A stretch of DNA of 64,000 nucleotides from Kribbella monticola (GTDB taxonomy: Bacteria; Actinomycetota; Actinomycetes; Propionibacteriales; Kribbellaceae), in contig NZ_QFXK01000034.1 of the NCBI RefSeq assembly GCF_003261635.1, positions 62,001-126,000 on the forward strand. The letters are read 5' to 3'. A program made the position numbers and the translations under genes. Positions 48,807 to 60,219 of this stretch are shown here, piece by piece; position 1 is the stretch's first letter; every line of letters starts with the position of its first letter. The notes beneath the pieces were generated by a model, which did not search any database, was not told the DNA's origin, and saw nothing but the letters and a program-made list of their open reading frames with translations.

Positions 48807-49646
48807 GTGAATGCAGCTCAGCAACCCCTCGAGGTCCGGCACGCCACCCACCCCGACCAGATCCGCGGTTTCGACACCGCGGCCCTGCGCGCGACGTACC
48901 TGGTCGACGACCTCTTCACGCCCAGCACGATCACCGCGGTGCTCACCCACCACGACCGGATCGTGCTCGCCGGCGCCCGCCCGGCGAGTGGCCCGCTCAC
49001 ACTCGGAACCTGGCCGGAGCTGCGCAGCGAGTTCTTCCTCGAGCGCCGCGAAGCCGGCATCGTCAACGTCGGCGGACGGGGCACGATCACCGTCGACGGC
49101 ACCAAGTTCGAGCTGACGACCGGAGCCTGCCTGTACGCCGGACGCGGCGCGCGCGACGTCGTCTTCGAGGGATCCGAGGCGGCCTTCTACCTCTTCTCCG
49201 CCGCCGCGCACACCGACTTCCCGACCACCTTGGTCCAGCCCGGCCAGGGCAACCGGCTCGAACTGGGCGACCAGCAGACCGCGAACCGGCGCACCATCGA
49301 CCAGTACATCCACGCGGACGGCGTACAGAGTTGCCAGATCGTGCTCGGCGTGACCACCCTGCACCCCGGCAGCACCTGGAACACGATGCCCGCGCACACC
49401 CACGACCGGCGAACCGAGTGCTACCTGTACTTCGGCCTGCCGGAGGCCGACCGGGTCGTCCATCTGCTCGGCGAGCCCGACGAGACCCGGCACCTACTGA
49501 TTGCCGATCGGCAGGCGGTGATCTCCCCCAGCTGGTCGATCCACTCGGGCGTAGGCACCTCGGCGTACAGCTTCGTGTGGGCGATGGCCGGCGAGAACCA
49601 GGCCTTCGCCGATATGGACGGTGTCGACGTGAAGGACCTTCGGTGA
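48807..49646 (+). CDS. kduI: 5-dehydro-4-deoxy-D-glucuronate isomerase
   Basis: 279 residues from the GTG at 48807, the normal KduI length (about 278). It converts 4-deoxy-L-threo-5-hexosulose uronate (from unsaturated pectin or glycosaminoglycan units) to 3-deoxy-D-glycero-2,5-hexodiulosonate. Cupin fold with zinc ligands in MPAHTHDRRTECYLYF and the conserved HPDQIRGFDTAALRATYLVDDLF start. First gene of kduI-kduD-iclR; its stop overlaps kduD (GTGA). Confidence 0.95.
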   Translation: MNAAQQPLEVRHATHPDQIRGFDTAALRATYLVDDLFTPSTITAVLTHHDRIVLAGARPASGPLTLGTWPELRSEFFLERREAGIVNVGGRGTITVDGTKFELTTGACLYAGRGARDVVFEGSEAAFYLFSAAAHTDFPTTLVQPGQGNRLELGDQQTANRRTIDQYIHADGVQSCQIVLGVTTLHPGSTWNTMPAHTHDRRTECYLYFGLPEADRVVHLLGEPDETRHLLIADRQAVISPSWSIHSGVGTSAYSFVWAMAGENQAFADMDGVDVKDLR

Positions 49647-50401
49647 CGCCAGGCTTTTCCCTGCGAGGCCGGACCGCGCTGGTCACCGGCGCGCGACGGG
49701 GCATCGGCGCGGCGATCGCAGCCGGGTACGCCGCGGCTGGGGCCGACCTGATCCTGCTCGCGCGGGACGCGGCGCTGGAGGACACGCTCGAGGCGATCAA
49801 GCTGAACGGCGGCGGCGAGGCGACCCTGATCACCGCGGACTTCGCCGACCCGGCCGAGGTGGGGGCGGTCGCGACGGCGCTCATCCGGGATCGTCAGGTC
49901 GACATCCTGGTCAACAACGCCGGCACGATCCGCCGCGCGCCGGCTGCCGAAACAACGCCGGACGACTGGCAGCACGTGATCGACGTGAACCTGAATTCGA
50001 CCTGGGCGGTGACGCGGCCGATCGGGGTGGCGATGGTCGCCCGGGGCAACGGCAAGATCATCACGATCGCTTCCCTGCTGAGCTTCCAGGGCGGCATCAC
50101 CGTGCCCGCCTACACGGCCAGCAAGCACGCGGTCGCCGGGCTCACGAAGGCGCTGGCGAACGAATGGGGAGCGTCCGGCGTACAGGTGAATGCGATCGCT
50201 CCCGGCTACATCAGTACCGACAACACGACCGACCTGCGGGCCGATGGTGAACGGGAGGCGGCCATCCGGGAGCGCATCCCGGCCGGCCGGTGGGGACGGC
50301 CCGATGATCTGGTCGGCGCCGCGGTCTTCCTGGGCTCGGCGGCGTCCGACTACGTCAACGGGCATGTGCTGGCCGTCGACGGTGGCTGGCTGGCGAGATA
50401 G
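49643..50401 (+). CDS. kduD: 2-dehydro-3-deoxy-D-gluconate 5-dehydrogenase
   Basis: 252 residues from the GTG at 49643. Classical SDR: cofactor loop TGARRGIGAAIA, NNAG motif, catalytic Ser in IASLLSFQGG and Y-x3-K in YTASKHAVAG, and GWLAR C-terminus. It reduces the KduI product to 2-keto-3-deoxygluconate. The next steps (KDG kinase and KDPG aldolase) are not encoded in this window. Confidence 0.93.
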   Translation: MTPGFSLRGRTALVTGARRGIGAAIAAGYAAAGADLILLARDAALEDTLEAIKLNGGGEATLITADFADPAEVGAVATALIRDRQVDILVNNAGTIRRAPAAETTPDDWQHVIDVNLNSTWAVTRPIGVAMVARGNGKIITIASLLSFQGGITVPAYTASKHAVAGLTKALANEWGASGVQVNAIAPGYISTDNTTDLRADGEREAAIRERIPAGRWGRPDDLVGAAVFLGSAASDYVNGHVLAVDGGWLAR

Positions 50402-50412
50402 GAGGTGACAGG

Positions 50413-51174
50413 ATGAGCGACATGAGTTCGCCCTCGGCCATCGACAAGACGCTGATGGTGCTCGACGCGGTCCTCGAGCACTCCCGGTTCACCGATGTGG
50501 TCACCGCTACCGGTCTGGCCAAATCGACGGTGCACCGGATCATGGCGTCGCTGGTCGAGCACGAGTTCGTCGCGCAATCGGAGGACGGTTCGTACCACCC
50601 CGGCCCGAAGGCGCTGCGGCTTGCCGGGCATGCCCTGACGAACGTGGATCTCGCGACTGTCGCCCGGCCGGTGCTGGCCGATCTGGTCGCGCAGACCCGC
50701 TGCACGGTGCACGTCGGTCTGCTGAACGGCGACGAGGCGATCTACGTCGCGCGTCTCGACGGACCCAAGCCGTACCGGATGCCGTCGCGCGTCGGCAAGG
50801 CGTTCTGGCTGCACTGCACCGGCATCGGCAAGGCACTTCTCGCCGAGCTGGACGACGAAGCGCTCGACGCCCTCGTCACCCGGACCGGCCTGCCGGCGCG
50901 AACGCCGCTCACCCATACGACCGCTACCGCTTTGAAGGCCGATCTCGTCCAGGTCCGCGCCCGCGGCTACGCCCTGGACGACGAGGAGAACGAGCCCGGC
51001 ATCCGCTGCGTCGCGGCAGTCATCCACGACCACACCGCCAGCGCGATCGCCGCCGTCAGCATCTCCACCCTCTCCCTGGAGCAGTCCATCGCGCAGGTCG
51101 CCCTGATGGCCCCCGCCGCCATCGAAGCCGCCCGCAAAATCTCCGCCGCGCTCGGCTACCGCGAACCCACCTGA
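50413..51174 (+). CDS. IclR-family regulator of the kdu cluster (KdgR-like)
   Basis: 253 residues; ATG at 50413 with GGAGGTGA eight bases upstream, 11 bp after kduD. N-terminal winged helix (DKTLMVLDAVLEHSRFTDVVTATGLAKSTVHRIMASL), C-terminal IclR effector domain (VHVGLLNGDEAIYVARLDG, LHCTGIGKALLAEL, GIRCVAAVIHDH). Co-transcribed with kduID, it is the best candidate for binding the GGAAC/GTTCC palindromes before kduI, the symporter and the tautomerase. E. coli KdgR, also IclR family, binds a similar GAAAC-ATT-GTTTC core. Confidence 0.9.
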   Translation: MSDMSSPSAIDKTLMVLDAVLEHSRFTDVVTATGLAKSTVHRIMASLVEHEFVAQSEDGSYHPGPKALRLAGHALTNVDLATVARPVLADLVAQTRCTVHVGLLNGDEAIYVARLDGPKPYRMPSRVGKAFWLHCTGIGKALLAELDDEALDALVTRTGLPARTPLTHTTATALKADLVQVRARGYALDDEENEPGIRCVAAVIHDHTASAIAAVSISTLSLEQSIAQVALMAPAAIEAARKISAALGYREPT

Positions 51175-51218
51175 GCCGTTGTCAGCCCGCCTTCTCCAGC
51201 GCTAGCATCGTCCACAGT

Positions 51219-51243
51219 TTGACAGGAAAGTTTCTTAACGATC
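51219..51243. promoter_or_regulatory. Candidate promoter/operator of the GH2 gene
   Basis: TTGACA at 51219-51224 is followed directly by GGAAAGTTTC, an inverted repeat (GAAA-G-TTTC) flanked by partly symmetric GACA and TTAAC. The -10 is unclear. GGAAAGTTTC-type palindromes before glycoside hydrolase genes are often repressor sites. Confidence 0.4.
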
Positions 51244-51276
51244 TGTGGCCGATCACCGCCCCGAGGAGGCCCACTC

Positions 51277-54200
51277 ATGCGATCGTGGCCGAGAAGCATC
51301 CGATTCCTGACGGTTGCCGCGCTGGCAACCGCAGCATGTACCGCGGTCCCCGCCGCCGGTACGCCGTACCGGGACCCAGCCCCGCCGCCCACCGCGACCC
51401 TGTTCGCGACCGCTGCGGTCAGCCCTGTCCCCGGGTTCTTGCTGCAGACCTCCGCGCAGGTGTCGAACGACGCGGCCGTCACCCAGCCCGGCTTCCCGAC
51501 CACCGGCTGGTTACCGGTCTCGGCCCGGTCGACCGTCTTCGCGGGACTGTTGCAGAACAACAAGTACCCCGACCCGTTCTTCTCCACGAACATGAAGGAC
51601 GTCGACAAGAATCAGTTCAAAGTGCCGTGGTGGTATCGCTCCGACCTCGAGATCGCCGACACCACCCAGCGCACCTACCTCGACTTCAGCGGCGTGCTGT
51701 CCCGCACCGATGTCTGGGTCAACGGCACCAAGGTCGCCGACAAGACGCAGACCGCCGGCGCCTACACCCGGCACGACCTCGACATCACCGCGCAGGTGCA
51801 CACCGGTAGCAACGCGATCGCCTTCAAGGTCTACCCGAACGACCCGAACAACGACCTCACGATGGGCTGGATCGACTGGGCCCAGACGCCACCGGACCAG
51901 AACATGGGCATCGTCCGCGACGTGCTCGTCCGGCGCAGCGGTCCGGTCGCCCTTCGCGGCGCCCACGTCGTCACCAAGCTCCCCTCGCTGACGCACGCGG
52001 ACCTGACCGCGAAGGTCGACGTACGCAACGACTCGTCGACCGCCGTCACCACCACCGTCGCGGGCAGCGTCGCCGGCGTACCGATCAGCCAGTCGGTCTC
52101 GCTGGCCGCCAAGGAGAAGAAGACGGTCACGTTCCCGACGATCGGGTTGGACAACCCGAACGTCTGGTGGCCGGCCGGGATGGGCGGGCAACCGCTGTAC
52201 GCGCTCGACCTGACCGCGAGCACCGCCGGTACGACGTCCGACACGGCGCACGCCGACTTCGGCGTACGGGAGGTGAAGGCGCCGCTCAACAGCAGCGGCG
52301 GCCGCGCGTATTCGATCAACGGGCGACCTCTGTTGGTACGCGGAGGTGGCTGGTCACCGGACTTGTTCCTGCGCTGGAACACGACGTACGCGGCCGACAA
52401 ACTCAAATACGTCAAGGATCTCGGCCTCAACACCGTCCGGCTCGAAGGTCATATCGAACCAGACGAGTTCTTCGACCTGGCCGACCGGCTCGGCATCCTG
52501 ACCATGCCCGGCTGGGAATGCTGCGACAAGTGGGAGGGTCAGGTCAACGGCAGCGAGAACGGCAACACCTGGAAGGCCGAGGACTACGTCACCGCCAAGG
52601 CGTCGATGACCGCCGAGGCCGAGCGGCTCCGCAACCACCCGAGCGTGTTGACCTTCCTGATCGGCAGCGACTTCGCGCCGGATGCCACGATCGAGAAGAA
52701 CTACCTCGACGCGCTGAACGCCGCCGACTGGCAGACCCCGGTGATCCCGGCCGCGTCGGCGAACTCGTCGCCGCAGCTCGGTAGCTCCGGGATGAAGATG
52801 AACGGACCGTACGACTGGATCCCGCCGAACTACTGGTACGACAAGGCGCACGGCGACTCCGGCGGCGCGTGGGGCTTCAACTCCGAGACCAGTGCGGGCC
52901 CGGATATCCCCACGATGGACACCCTGCAAAGGATGCTGACGCCGGCCGAGCTCGACGTGCTCTGGCAGAACCCGAGCGCCACGCAGTACCACCGCTCGTC
53001 CTCGTCCACCTTCGGCAACCTGAAGCTGTTCGGGAACGCCCTGTCCGGCCGGTACGGCGCGCCGACGGGCCTGACCGACTACGTGAAGAAGGCCCAGCTG
53101 GCGCAGTACGAGAACGTGCGCGCCGAGTTCGAGTCGCACAACCGGAACTTCACCGACTCGTCGAACCCGTCGACCGGCTTGATCTACTGGATGCTCAACA
53201 GTGGCTGGACCTCGCTGCACTGGCAGCTGTTCGACACCTACCTGGATCAGAACGGCGCGTACTACGGCGCCAAGAAGGCGAACGAGCCGCTGCACATCCA
53301 GTATTCCTACGACAACAATTCCGTTGCCGTAGTCAACCAATCCCACGGTACGGCGTCCGGGCTGACCGCGTCGGTCAAGCTCTACAACCTCGACGGTACG
53401 GAGAAGTTCTCCCAGTCCGCTGCGGTGTCGGTGCCAGGTGACGGCGGGAAGACCACCGCGCTCACGATTCCCGCGGTGAGTGGCCTGTCGACGACGTACC
53501 TGGCGAAGCTGGTACTGACCAACTCATCCGGCGTCGAGGTCAGCCGCAACGTCTATTGGCTGTCCACGAAGGCGGACACCCTCGACTGGAACAACACCGA
53601 CTGGTACTACACGCCGACCACCAGCTACGCCGACCTCAAGGGGTTGTCGTCGCTGGCCCAGGTGCCTGTTTCGTCTGTTGTCAGCTCAGCGGTGGCCGGC
53701 TCCGATACGGTCACGACGGTCACGTTGAAGAACACCACGACCAGCAAGATCCCGGCGTTCTTCGTCGACGCGCACATCATCGGCGCCGGCGGCAAACCGG
53801 TGCTTCCGGTGCAGTGGAACGATAACGCAGTCAGCCTGTGGCCGGGCGAGAGCGTCGTACTGCGGGCGACGTACCGGACCGCCGATCTGCAAGGCGCGAC
53901 GCCGTCCGTGCGCGTGTCGGGCTGGAACACCGTGCCGGACACCGGTGGACCCGGTCCCGGCCCGACGGTCTACGAGGCCGAGGACGCGGCGATCACCGCG
54001 GGCGTGGTGGAGTCGAACCACGCAGGCTTCACCGGGCGTGGTTTCGTGAACTACGACAACGCGGTCGGCTCCGCCGTCGAGTGGACGGTCAATGCGGCAG
54101 CGGCCGGCCCGGCGGACGTCGTACTGCGGTATGCCAACGGCACCACCACTTCGCGGCCGATGAACATCGCGGTCAACGGGTCCGTGGTGTCGTCGGGCCT

Positions 54201-54342
54201 GACCTTCCCCGGCACGGGCAACTGGGACACCTGGCAGACCAGGACGATCCGGGTCAATCTCGTTGCTGGTAGCAACAAGATCAAGGCGACCGCGACCAGC
54301 GCCGACGGTGGTCCGAACGTCGACAGACTCACCGTGAGCTGA
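51277..54342 (+). CDS. Secreted GH2 exo-beta-D-glucosaminidase with CBM35
   Basis: 1021 residues; ATG at 51277 with GAGGAGG seven bases upstream. Signal peptide (about 1-27), GH2 sugar-binding domain (50-215), Ig-like domain (220-335), TIM barrel (340-640), Ig-like domains, and a C-terminal CBM35 (about 890-1021, YEAEDAAITAGVVESNHAGFTG). The barrel has S-D instead of N-E at the acid/base position (Asp465 in LIGSDFAPD) and the nucleophile Glu537 in FNSETSAGP; the 72-residue spacing equals D469-E541 of Amycolatopsis CsxA. Predicted to remove glucosamine from the non-reducing end of chitosan oligomers. The 3' end overlaps the convergent MFS gene by 14 bp. Confidence 0.92.
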   Translation: MRSWPRSIRFLTVAALATAACTAVPAAGTPYRDPAPPPTATLFATAAVSPVPGFLLQTSAQVSNDAAVTQPGFPTTGWLPVSARSTVFAGLLQNNKYPDPFFSTNMKDVDKNQFKVPWWYRSDLEIADTTQRTYLDFSGVLSRTDVWVNGTKVADKTQTAGAYTRHDLDITAQVHTGSNAIAFKVYPNDPNNDLTMGWIDWAQTPPDQNMGIVRDVLVRRSGPVALRGAHVVTKLPSLTHADLTAKVDVRNDSSTAVTTTVAGSVAGVPISQSVSLAAKEKKTVTFPTIGLDNPNVWWPAGMGGQPLYALDLTASTAGTTSDTAHADFGVREVKAPLNSSGGRAYSINGRPLLVRGGGWSPDLFLRWNTTYAADKLKYVKDLGLNTVRLEGHIEPDEFFDLADRLGILTMPGWECCDKWEGQVNGSENGNTWKAEDYVTAKASMTAEAERLRNHPSVLTFLIGSDFAPDATIEKNYLDALNAADWQTPVIPAASANSSPQLGSSGMKMNGPYDWIPPNYWYDKAHGDSGGAWGFNSETSAGPDIPTMDTLQRMLTPAELDVLWQNPSATQYHRSSSSTFGNLKLFGNALSGRYGAPTGLTDYVKKAQLAQYENVRAEFESHNRNFTDSSNPSTGLIYWMLNSGWTSLHWQLFDTYLDQNGAYYGAKKANEPLHIQYSYDNNSVAVVNQSHGTASGLTASVKLYNLDGTEKFSQSAAVSVPGDGGKTTALTIPAVSGLSTTYLAKLVLTNSSGVEVSRNVYWLSTKADTLDWNNTDWYYTPTTSYADLKGLSSLAQVPVSSVVSSAVAGSDTVTTVTLKNTTTSKIPAFFVDAHIIGAGGKPVLPVQWNDNAVSLWPGESVVLRATYRTADLQGATPSVRVSGWNTVPDTGGPGPGPTVYEAEDAAITAGVVESNHAGFTGRGFVNYDNAVGSAVEWTVNAAAAGPADVVLRYANGTTTSRPMNIAVNGSVVSSGLTFPGTGNWDTWQTRTIRVNLVAGSNKIKATATSADGGPNVDRLTVS

Positions 54343-55576
54343 CGAGCTGGGTTGCCGCCTGCTGCGCTTTGCGGGCGGCAGCCCAGCGCACGACCGGTAC
54401 GAACAGGACGCCGATCAGGGCGAACCAGACGCCGAGGATGATCCAGCCGGGTACGCCGAGGCCGAGTGGTAGCAGGGCGAGCACGGTCGGCGCGACCATC
54501 GTGCTGATCGACATACTGGTGTTCCAGACGCCTTGGTACTGGCCTTGCGCCTCGTCGGCCGCGAGGTCGAAGCCGAGCAGGAACGAGCCGGACGACTGCA
54601 GCAATTCCCCGATCACCTGCACCAGCGCGCCGGCCGCGAGCAACCCGACGGCGACCACGACGCCACCACCAGAAGCTCCCGCGAACAGCACCATCGATGC
54701 CAGCAGCAACAACCCCGCCGTACGAGTTGCCCTGGCCGCGCTGGCCGGATCGGCGATCCCCCGGCTCGATCTGACCTGGAACAGCGAAATCACCACGGTG
54801 TTGATGATCAGCAGCAGCGCGACCGTCCAGCGCGGCGCGTCGGTGTGATCGACCACCCACAACGGGATCGCCACGTCCAGGACCGCGTAGTGGATCGACA
54901 TGCCCGCGTTGAGCGCCGCGACGGCGAGATAACCACGATCTCTGAGCGCGATCCAGACCGGGCCGTCCTCGTTCTTCGGCTGCGGCGCGACCTTCGGCAC
55001 CGCCAGGACGACGAAGGCGGCCACGATGCTGAGCGCCGCATCGAGAACGAACATCGACCGGTACGCCGTGGCCGTGTCGAAGTGCAGCGCGAGCGCACCG
55101 ATGCCGGCGCCGCCCATGATCCCGATGTTGGTGATCGCCCGCAGATAGGCCCGAGCAGCAACCCGGCCCGCGGCGCCCTGAGTGACGGCGGCGATCAGAG
55201 CCGACCGGACCGCGCCGGCGCCGCGGTCGAAGATCGTCAGCACGACGGCGACTGCGAGGAACTGCCAGAACGTGTCGACCAGTAGGTAGAGGAGCGACAC
55301 GCAGCAGACCGTCAGACTGAGGATCACGAACAACGTGCGCGGCCCGCGGCGATCAGCCAGGTGACCGAGCGGCACCGCCGAGAGCAGACCGAACAAGCCT
55401 GCGACGGTGAGCCCGAGCCCGACCTGCGCGATCGACAGCCCGACGATCCGGGAGAAGTAGAGCACGCTGACCGTCATCAGCAAGCCGTTGCCGATCCGGC
55501 TCAGCAACGTCGCCAAGGCCAACGGCCGCAACGGTCCCTTCGCCGGCATCAGCCCTTTGACCTGCGGCATCCTCAT
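54329..55576 (-). CDS. MFS transporter
   Basis: 415 residues with 12 predicted helices. The loop 2-3 motif is GHLADRRGPRTLFV and the first helix ends LLSRIGNGLLMT, like actinobacterial drug-efflux MFS proteins. ATG at 55576 with a GGGGG stretch about five bases upstream. A typical exporter; substrate unknown. Nothing in the immediate neighbourhood suggests antibiotic biosynthesis. Confidence 0.88.
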   Translation of the reverse strand: MRMPQVKGLMPAKGPLRPLALATLLSRIGNGLLMTVSVLYFSRIVGLSIAQVGLGLTVAGLFGLLSAVPLGHLADRRGPRTLFVILSLTVCCVSLLYLLVDTFWQFLAVAVVLTIFDRGAGAVRSALIAAVTQGAAGRVAARAYLRAITNIGIMGGAGIGALALHFDTATAYRSMFVLDAALSIVAAFVVLAVPKVAPQPKNEDGPVWIALRDRGYLAVAALNAGMSIHYAVLDVAIPLWVVDHTDAPRWTVALLLIINTVVISLFQVRSSRGIADPASAARATRTAGLLLLASMVLFAGASGGGVVVAVGLLAAGALVQVIGELLQSSGSFLLGFDLAADEAQGQYQGVWNTSMSISTMVAPTVLALLPLGLGVPGWIILGVWFALIGVLFVPVVRWAAARKAQQAATQLVSSR

Positions 55577-55664
55577 GTATCCCCCGCCTCTTTCCGGGCG
55601 GCCCGCCGACAGCGCTCCGCCTGCCCTCGTCTTGTCTTTCCTGCGCTACCGGCTCTGTCGCGGT

Positions 55665-56291
55665 TCACCCGCGGGCGGCGACGCGATGTGCCAGGTCCCG
55701 GAGGTCGTCGGCGAGGTCGACACCGGAGTCGAGCATGCCCTGCATCTTCGCCGGGTCCTGCCCACCGAACAGCCCACCGACGGTCATCTCGTGCGCGGGC
55801 CGATCCAGTACCTCGATCTCGTCACCCGCGGCGATCGTGCCGGTCTTCAGCACCTTGAGATACGCCCCCGGCCGGCCCTCGGTGTGGAACTGCTTGATCC
55901 AGCCCGGAATCTCCATCCGGTGCTGGAAGGTGATGCACGGGATCCGCGGCGACCGGACCATCACCTCGACCTCGTCCCCGAGCCGCCACACCTCGCCGAT
56001 CAGCGCATTGGTGATGTCGAGCCCCTCGGTCACCAGGTTCTCCCCGAACAACCCCGGCGGGATCTCCCGCCCGAGTTCCCCGGCCCACCAGGCGGCATCC
56101 TCAGCGGCGTACGCGTAAAGGGCCTGATCCGGTCCGCCGTGGTGCCGGGTGTCACAAACCGAGTCCCCCGCCAGCCCGAGTTCCCCCACCCGCACCCGCC
56201 CGGCCTGCGGTCGCTTGTCGATCGCCGTCAATCCGGTGTCCTTGGGCCCCGGAATCAGCTCCTCCACCACATTCACCGTCAGCAGCCGCAT
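55665..56291 (-). CDS. MOSC domain protein
   Basis: 208 residues from the ATG at 56291. YiiM-like MOSC fold with GDSVCDTRHHGGPDQALYAYA and FGENLVTEGLDITNALIGEVWRLG; Cys in RIPCITFQHR is the probable sulfur-carrying residue. MOSC proteins act on molybdenum cofactor-linked sulfur transfer or in detoxification of N-hydroxylated bases. It is 44 bp downstream of the kinase gene on the same strand. Confidence 0.9.
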   Translation of the reverse strand: MRLLTVNVVEELIPGPKDTGLTAIDKRPQAGRVRVGELGLAGDSVCDTRHHGGPDQALYAYAAEDAAWWAGELGREIPPGLFGENLVTEGLDITNALIGEVWRLGDEVEVMVRSPRIPCITFQHRMEIPGWIKQFHTEGRPGAYLKVLKTGTIAAGDEIEVLDRPAHEMTVGGLFGGQDPAKMQGMLDSGVDLADDLRDLAHRVAARG

Positions 56292-56334
56292 ACCCGCATC
56301 CTCTCCCGGCGGCCGGTCAGGTGTCACCGCGTTT

Positions 56335-57263
56335 TCAGTCCTGGATCGCCTTGGTGACGGCGATGTTGCGGGTGAGCCAGTCGTCCGGCAGGGTCTCGTC
56401 GGGGGCGGCGTCGCGGACAGAGCCGAGGATGTTGACCAGTTGGCGGACGATGATCCAGTCGCGGGCGCGGTCCTCGTCGAGGCCGGCGGTGTCGATGATC
56501 GCGTAGAACCGGCGGCGAAGGGCGAAGCGGAGGTCGCGGGCAGCGGCGAGCTCCTCCCAGCGGTTCCAGAGCAGCGGCGCGACCTCGTAGTGGGGATCGC
56601 CGGAGAGCGGCTTCGGGTCGATCACCAGCCAAGGTTCACGTTCGGCCGCGAGGACGTTGAAGTAGTGCAGATCCGTGTGGATGAGGGTGCCGTCGCAGGC
56701 CGGGTCGGTGGCGAAGTCACGGGCCAGCGCGGCCGCTTGTTCGACGTACCGGCGGGGCACGGGCGCCGAGGCGGGGAGGGCGAGCAGTTCGCGCGACCAG
56801 CGTGCGGCCTGCTCCGACAGCAGCTTGAACTGCGGTCCGGCCGGGACATGCAGGCGCTTGTACGCCGAGGCGATGATCTCGCTCGCCTCGATCTCCTCGA
56901 CACTCGTCAGGTCCTGCGTCTGGGTCTGTCCCGCAGGCTGGGCCCGCTCGAGCAGCATGGCGAACCGGCGCGGGTCCGCCCGGAGCAGCCGGATCGCGCC
57001 GTTGCCGTCCCACACCCGCAGCGCGAGGTGTTCGGTCCCGGCCTCCCAGTGCGGGAACTGCACCTTGAGCACGGCCGCCGCGCCGTCCGGCGTACGGACC
57101 CGTACGACCAGCGCACAGTTTCCGTACGCCGGTTCGCCGTCGGCCCGCAGGTCCCACTCGGTCAGCAGGTCGCGCGTCAGTCGCGGCAGCCGGTCGAGCC
57201 AATCGGCCCACTCGGGACCGCGGGTCGCGATCGTGAGAAAGTCCGCGGGAATCTCGACCGGCA

Positions 57264-57264
<1 letters not shown>
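56335..57264 (-). CDS. Aminoglycoside/hydroxyurea phosphotransferase-like kinase (APH(6) type)
   Basis: 309 residues; GTG start at 57264 shares one base with the lepA stop (TAGTG). Kinase-like fold: nucleotide-binding AVLKVQFPHWEAGTEHLAL, catalytic loop LIHTDLHYFNVLAAER, metal-binding WLVIDPKPLSGDPHYEVAPLLWNR. Family members phosphorylate streptomycin or hydroxyurea; chromosomal copies in actinobacteria often have unknown substrates, so resistance should not be assumed. Confidence 0.9.
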
Positions 57265-59150
<1,886 letters not shown>

Positions 59151-59311
59151 GGAGGGATCCAGTTCATCTCAGGAGCAGTACGGACAAGACTCAATCATCC
59201 CACGGCAGCCCAGTCCTTTCCGCATCCAGCCGCCTGAGGTGGTCTGGACCAATGTCCCGGCGCGTGGAATTGCTCTGCGTGACCGACTGACGGCGTCTAC
59301 CCTCTGGAGGT

Positions 59312-60217
59312 ATGGCGCACGCGGTCGGGGTTCGGATGCCGTTCGAGCAGGTGCCGGGTGCGGTGCGGGGGTGGGTGGAGCGCTCGCTCGGGTCGTCGGT
59401 GGTGTCGGCGAGTACGCAGCACGGTGGGTTCTCGCCTGGTGTGGCGGCCCGGCTGGTGACCGCGTCGGGGCGGCGGGCTTTCGTCAAGGCTGTCGGGTTG
59501 TCGCTGAATCCCGATACGCCGACACTGTTCCGCAACGAGATCGCCGCTATGCAAGGACTTGCAGCCCACTCGTTGCCGTACACCCCTTTCCTGTACGACG
59601 TGTACGACGACGGCGACTGGGTCGCGCTGCTGCTCGAGGACATCGAGGGATACCTGCCGCCGCATCCGTGGCATCCGCACGACGCGGCCCGCGTACTGGA
59701 CGGGCTGGCCGAGCTGACCGAGGCGCTGCAGCCGTCTCCCTGGCCGGAGGCACCGGTCGCCGCAGTACGGAGTGAAGCGTTCCTGAGTCGGTGGGACTTG
59801 GTGATCGCCGACGGACTCGAAGTACCGGAGTGGGTGTCAGGGCGTGAGCAGGAGCTCGCTGCGCTCGCCCGGACCGGGCTGGATGCGCTCGCGAAGGGCG
59901 ACGGGCTGGCGCATTGGGACCTGCGGGCCGACAACATCCTGCTCACCGAGACGCGGGTCGTGTTCATCGACTGGGCGCACGCCGCACTTGCGGCCCCTTG
60001 GGCCGACACGGTGATCCTGCACGCGGACATGCGCGGGTCGGTCGAGCTGCCCGATCTCCCTGCCGACGACGGCATCACCGGCTTCCTCGCCGGCATCGCG
60101 GGCGGCCTGTGGTGGGGCAGCAACCAACCGGCACCGCCAGGACTCCCCACGATCCGCACCTGGCAACGGGAGACGGCCCTGGTTCATCTGGACTGGCTGC
60201 ACGAACGCATGAGCTGA
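59312..60217 (+). CDS. Phosphotransferase-family (APH-like) protein
   Basis: 301 residues. Kinase-like fold: RRAFVKAVG with the ATP-binding Lys, catalytic loop LAHWDLRADNILL and metal-binding VFIDWAHAALAAPWADTV. The ATG at 59312 has its GGAGG only one base away; an ATG at 59336 is an alternative. Small-molecule kinase of unknown substrate, divergent from lepA. Confidence 0.88.
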   Translation: MAHAVGVRMPFEQVPGAVRGWVERSLGSSVVSASTQHGGFSPGVAARLVTASGRRAFVKAVGLSLNPDTPTLFRNEIAAMQGLAAHSLPYTPFLYDVYDDGDWVALLLEDIEGYLPPHPWHPHDAARVLDGLAELTEALQPSPWPEAPVAAVRSEAFLSRWDLVIADGLEVPEWVSGREQELAALARTGLDALAKGDGLAHWDLRADNILLTETRVVFIDWAHAALAAPWADTVILHADMRGSVELPDLPADDGITGFLAGIAGGLWWGSNQPAPPGLPTIRTWQRETALVHLDWLHERMS

Positions 60218-60219
60218 CG

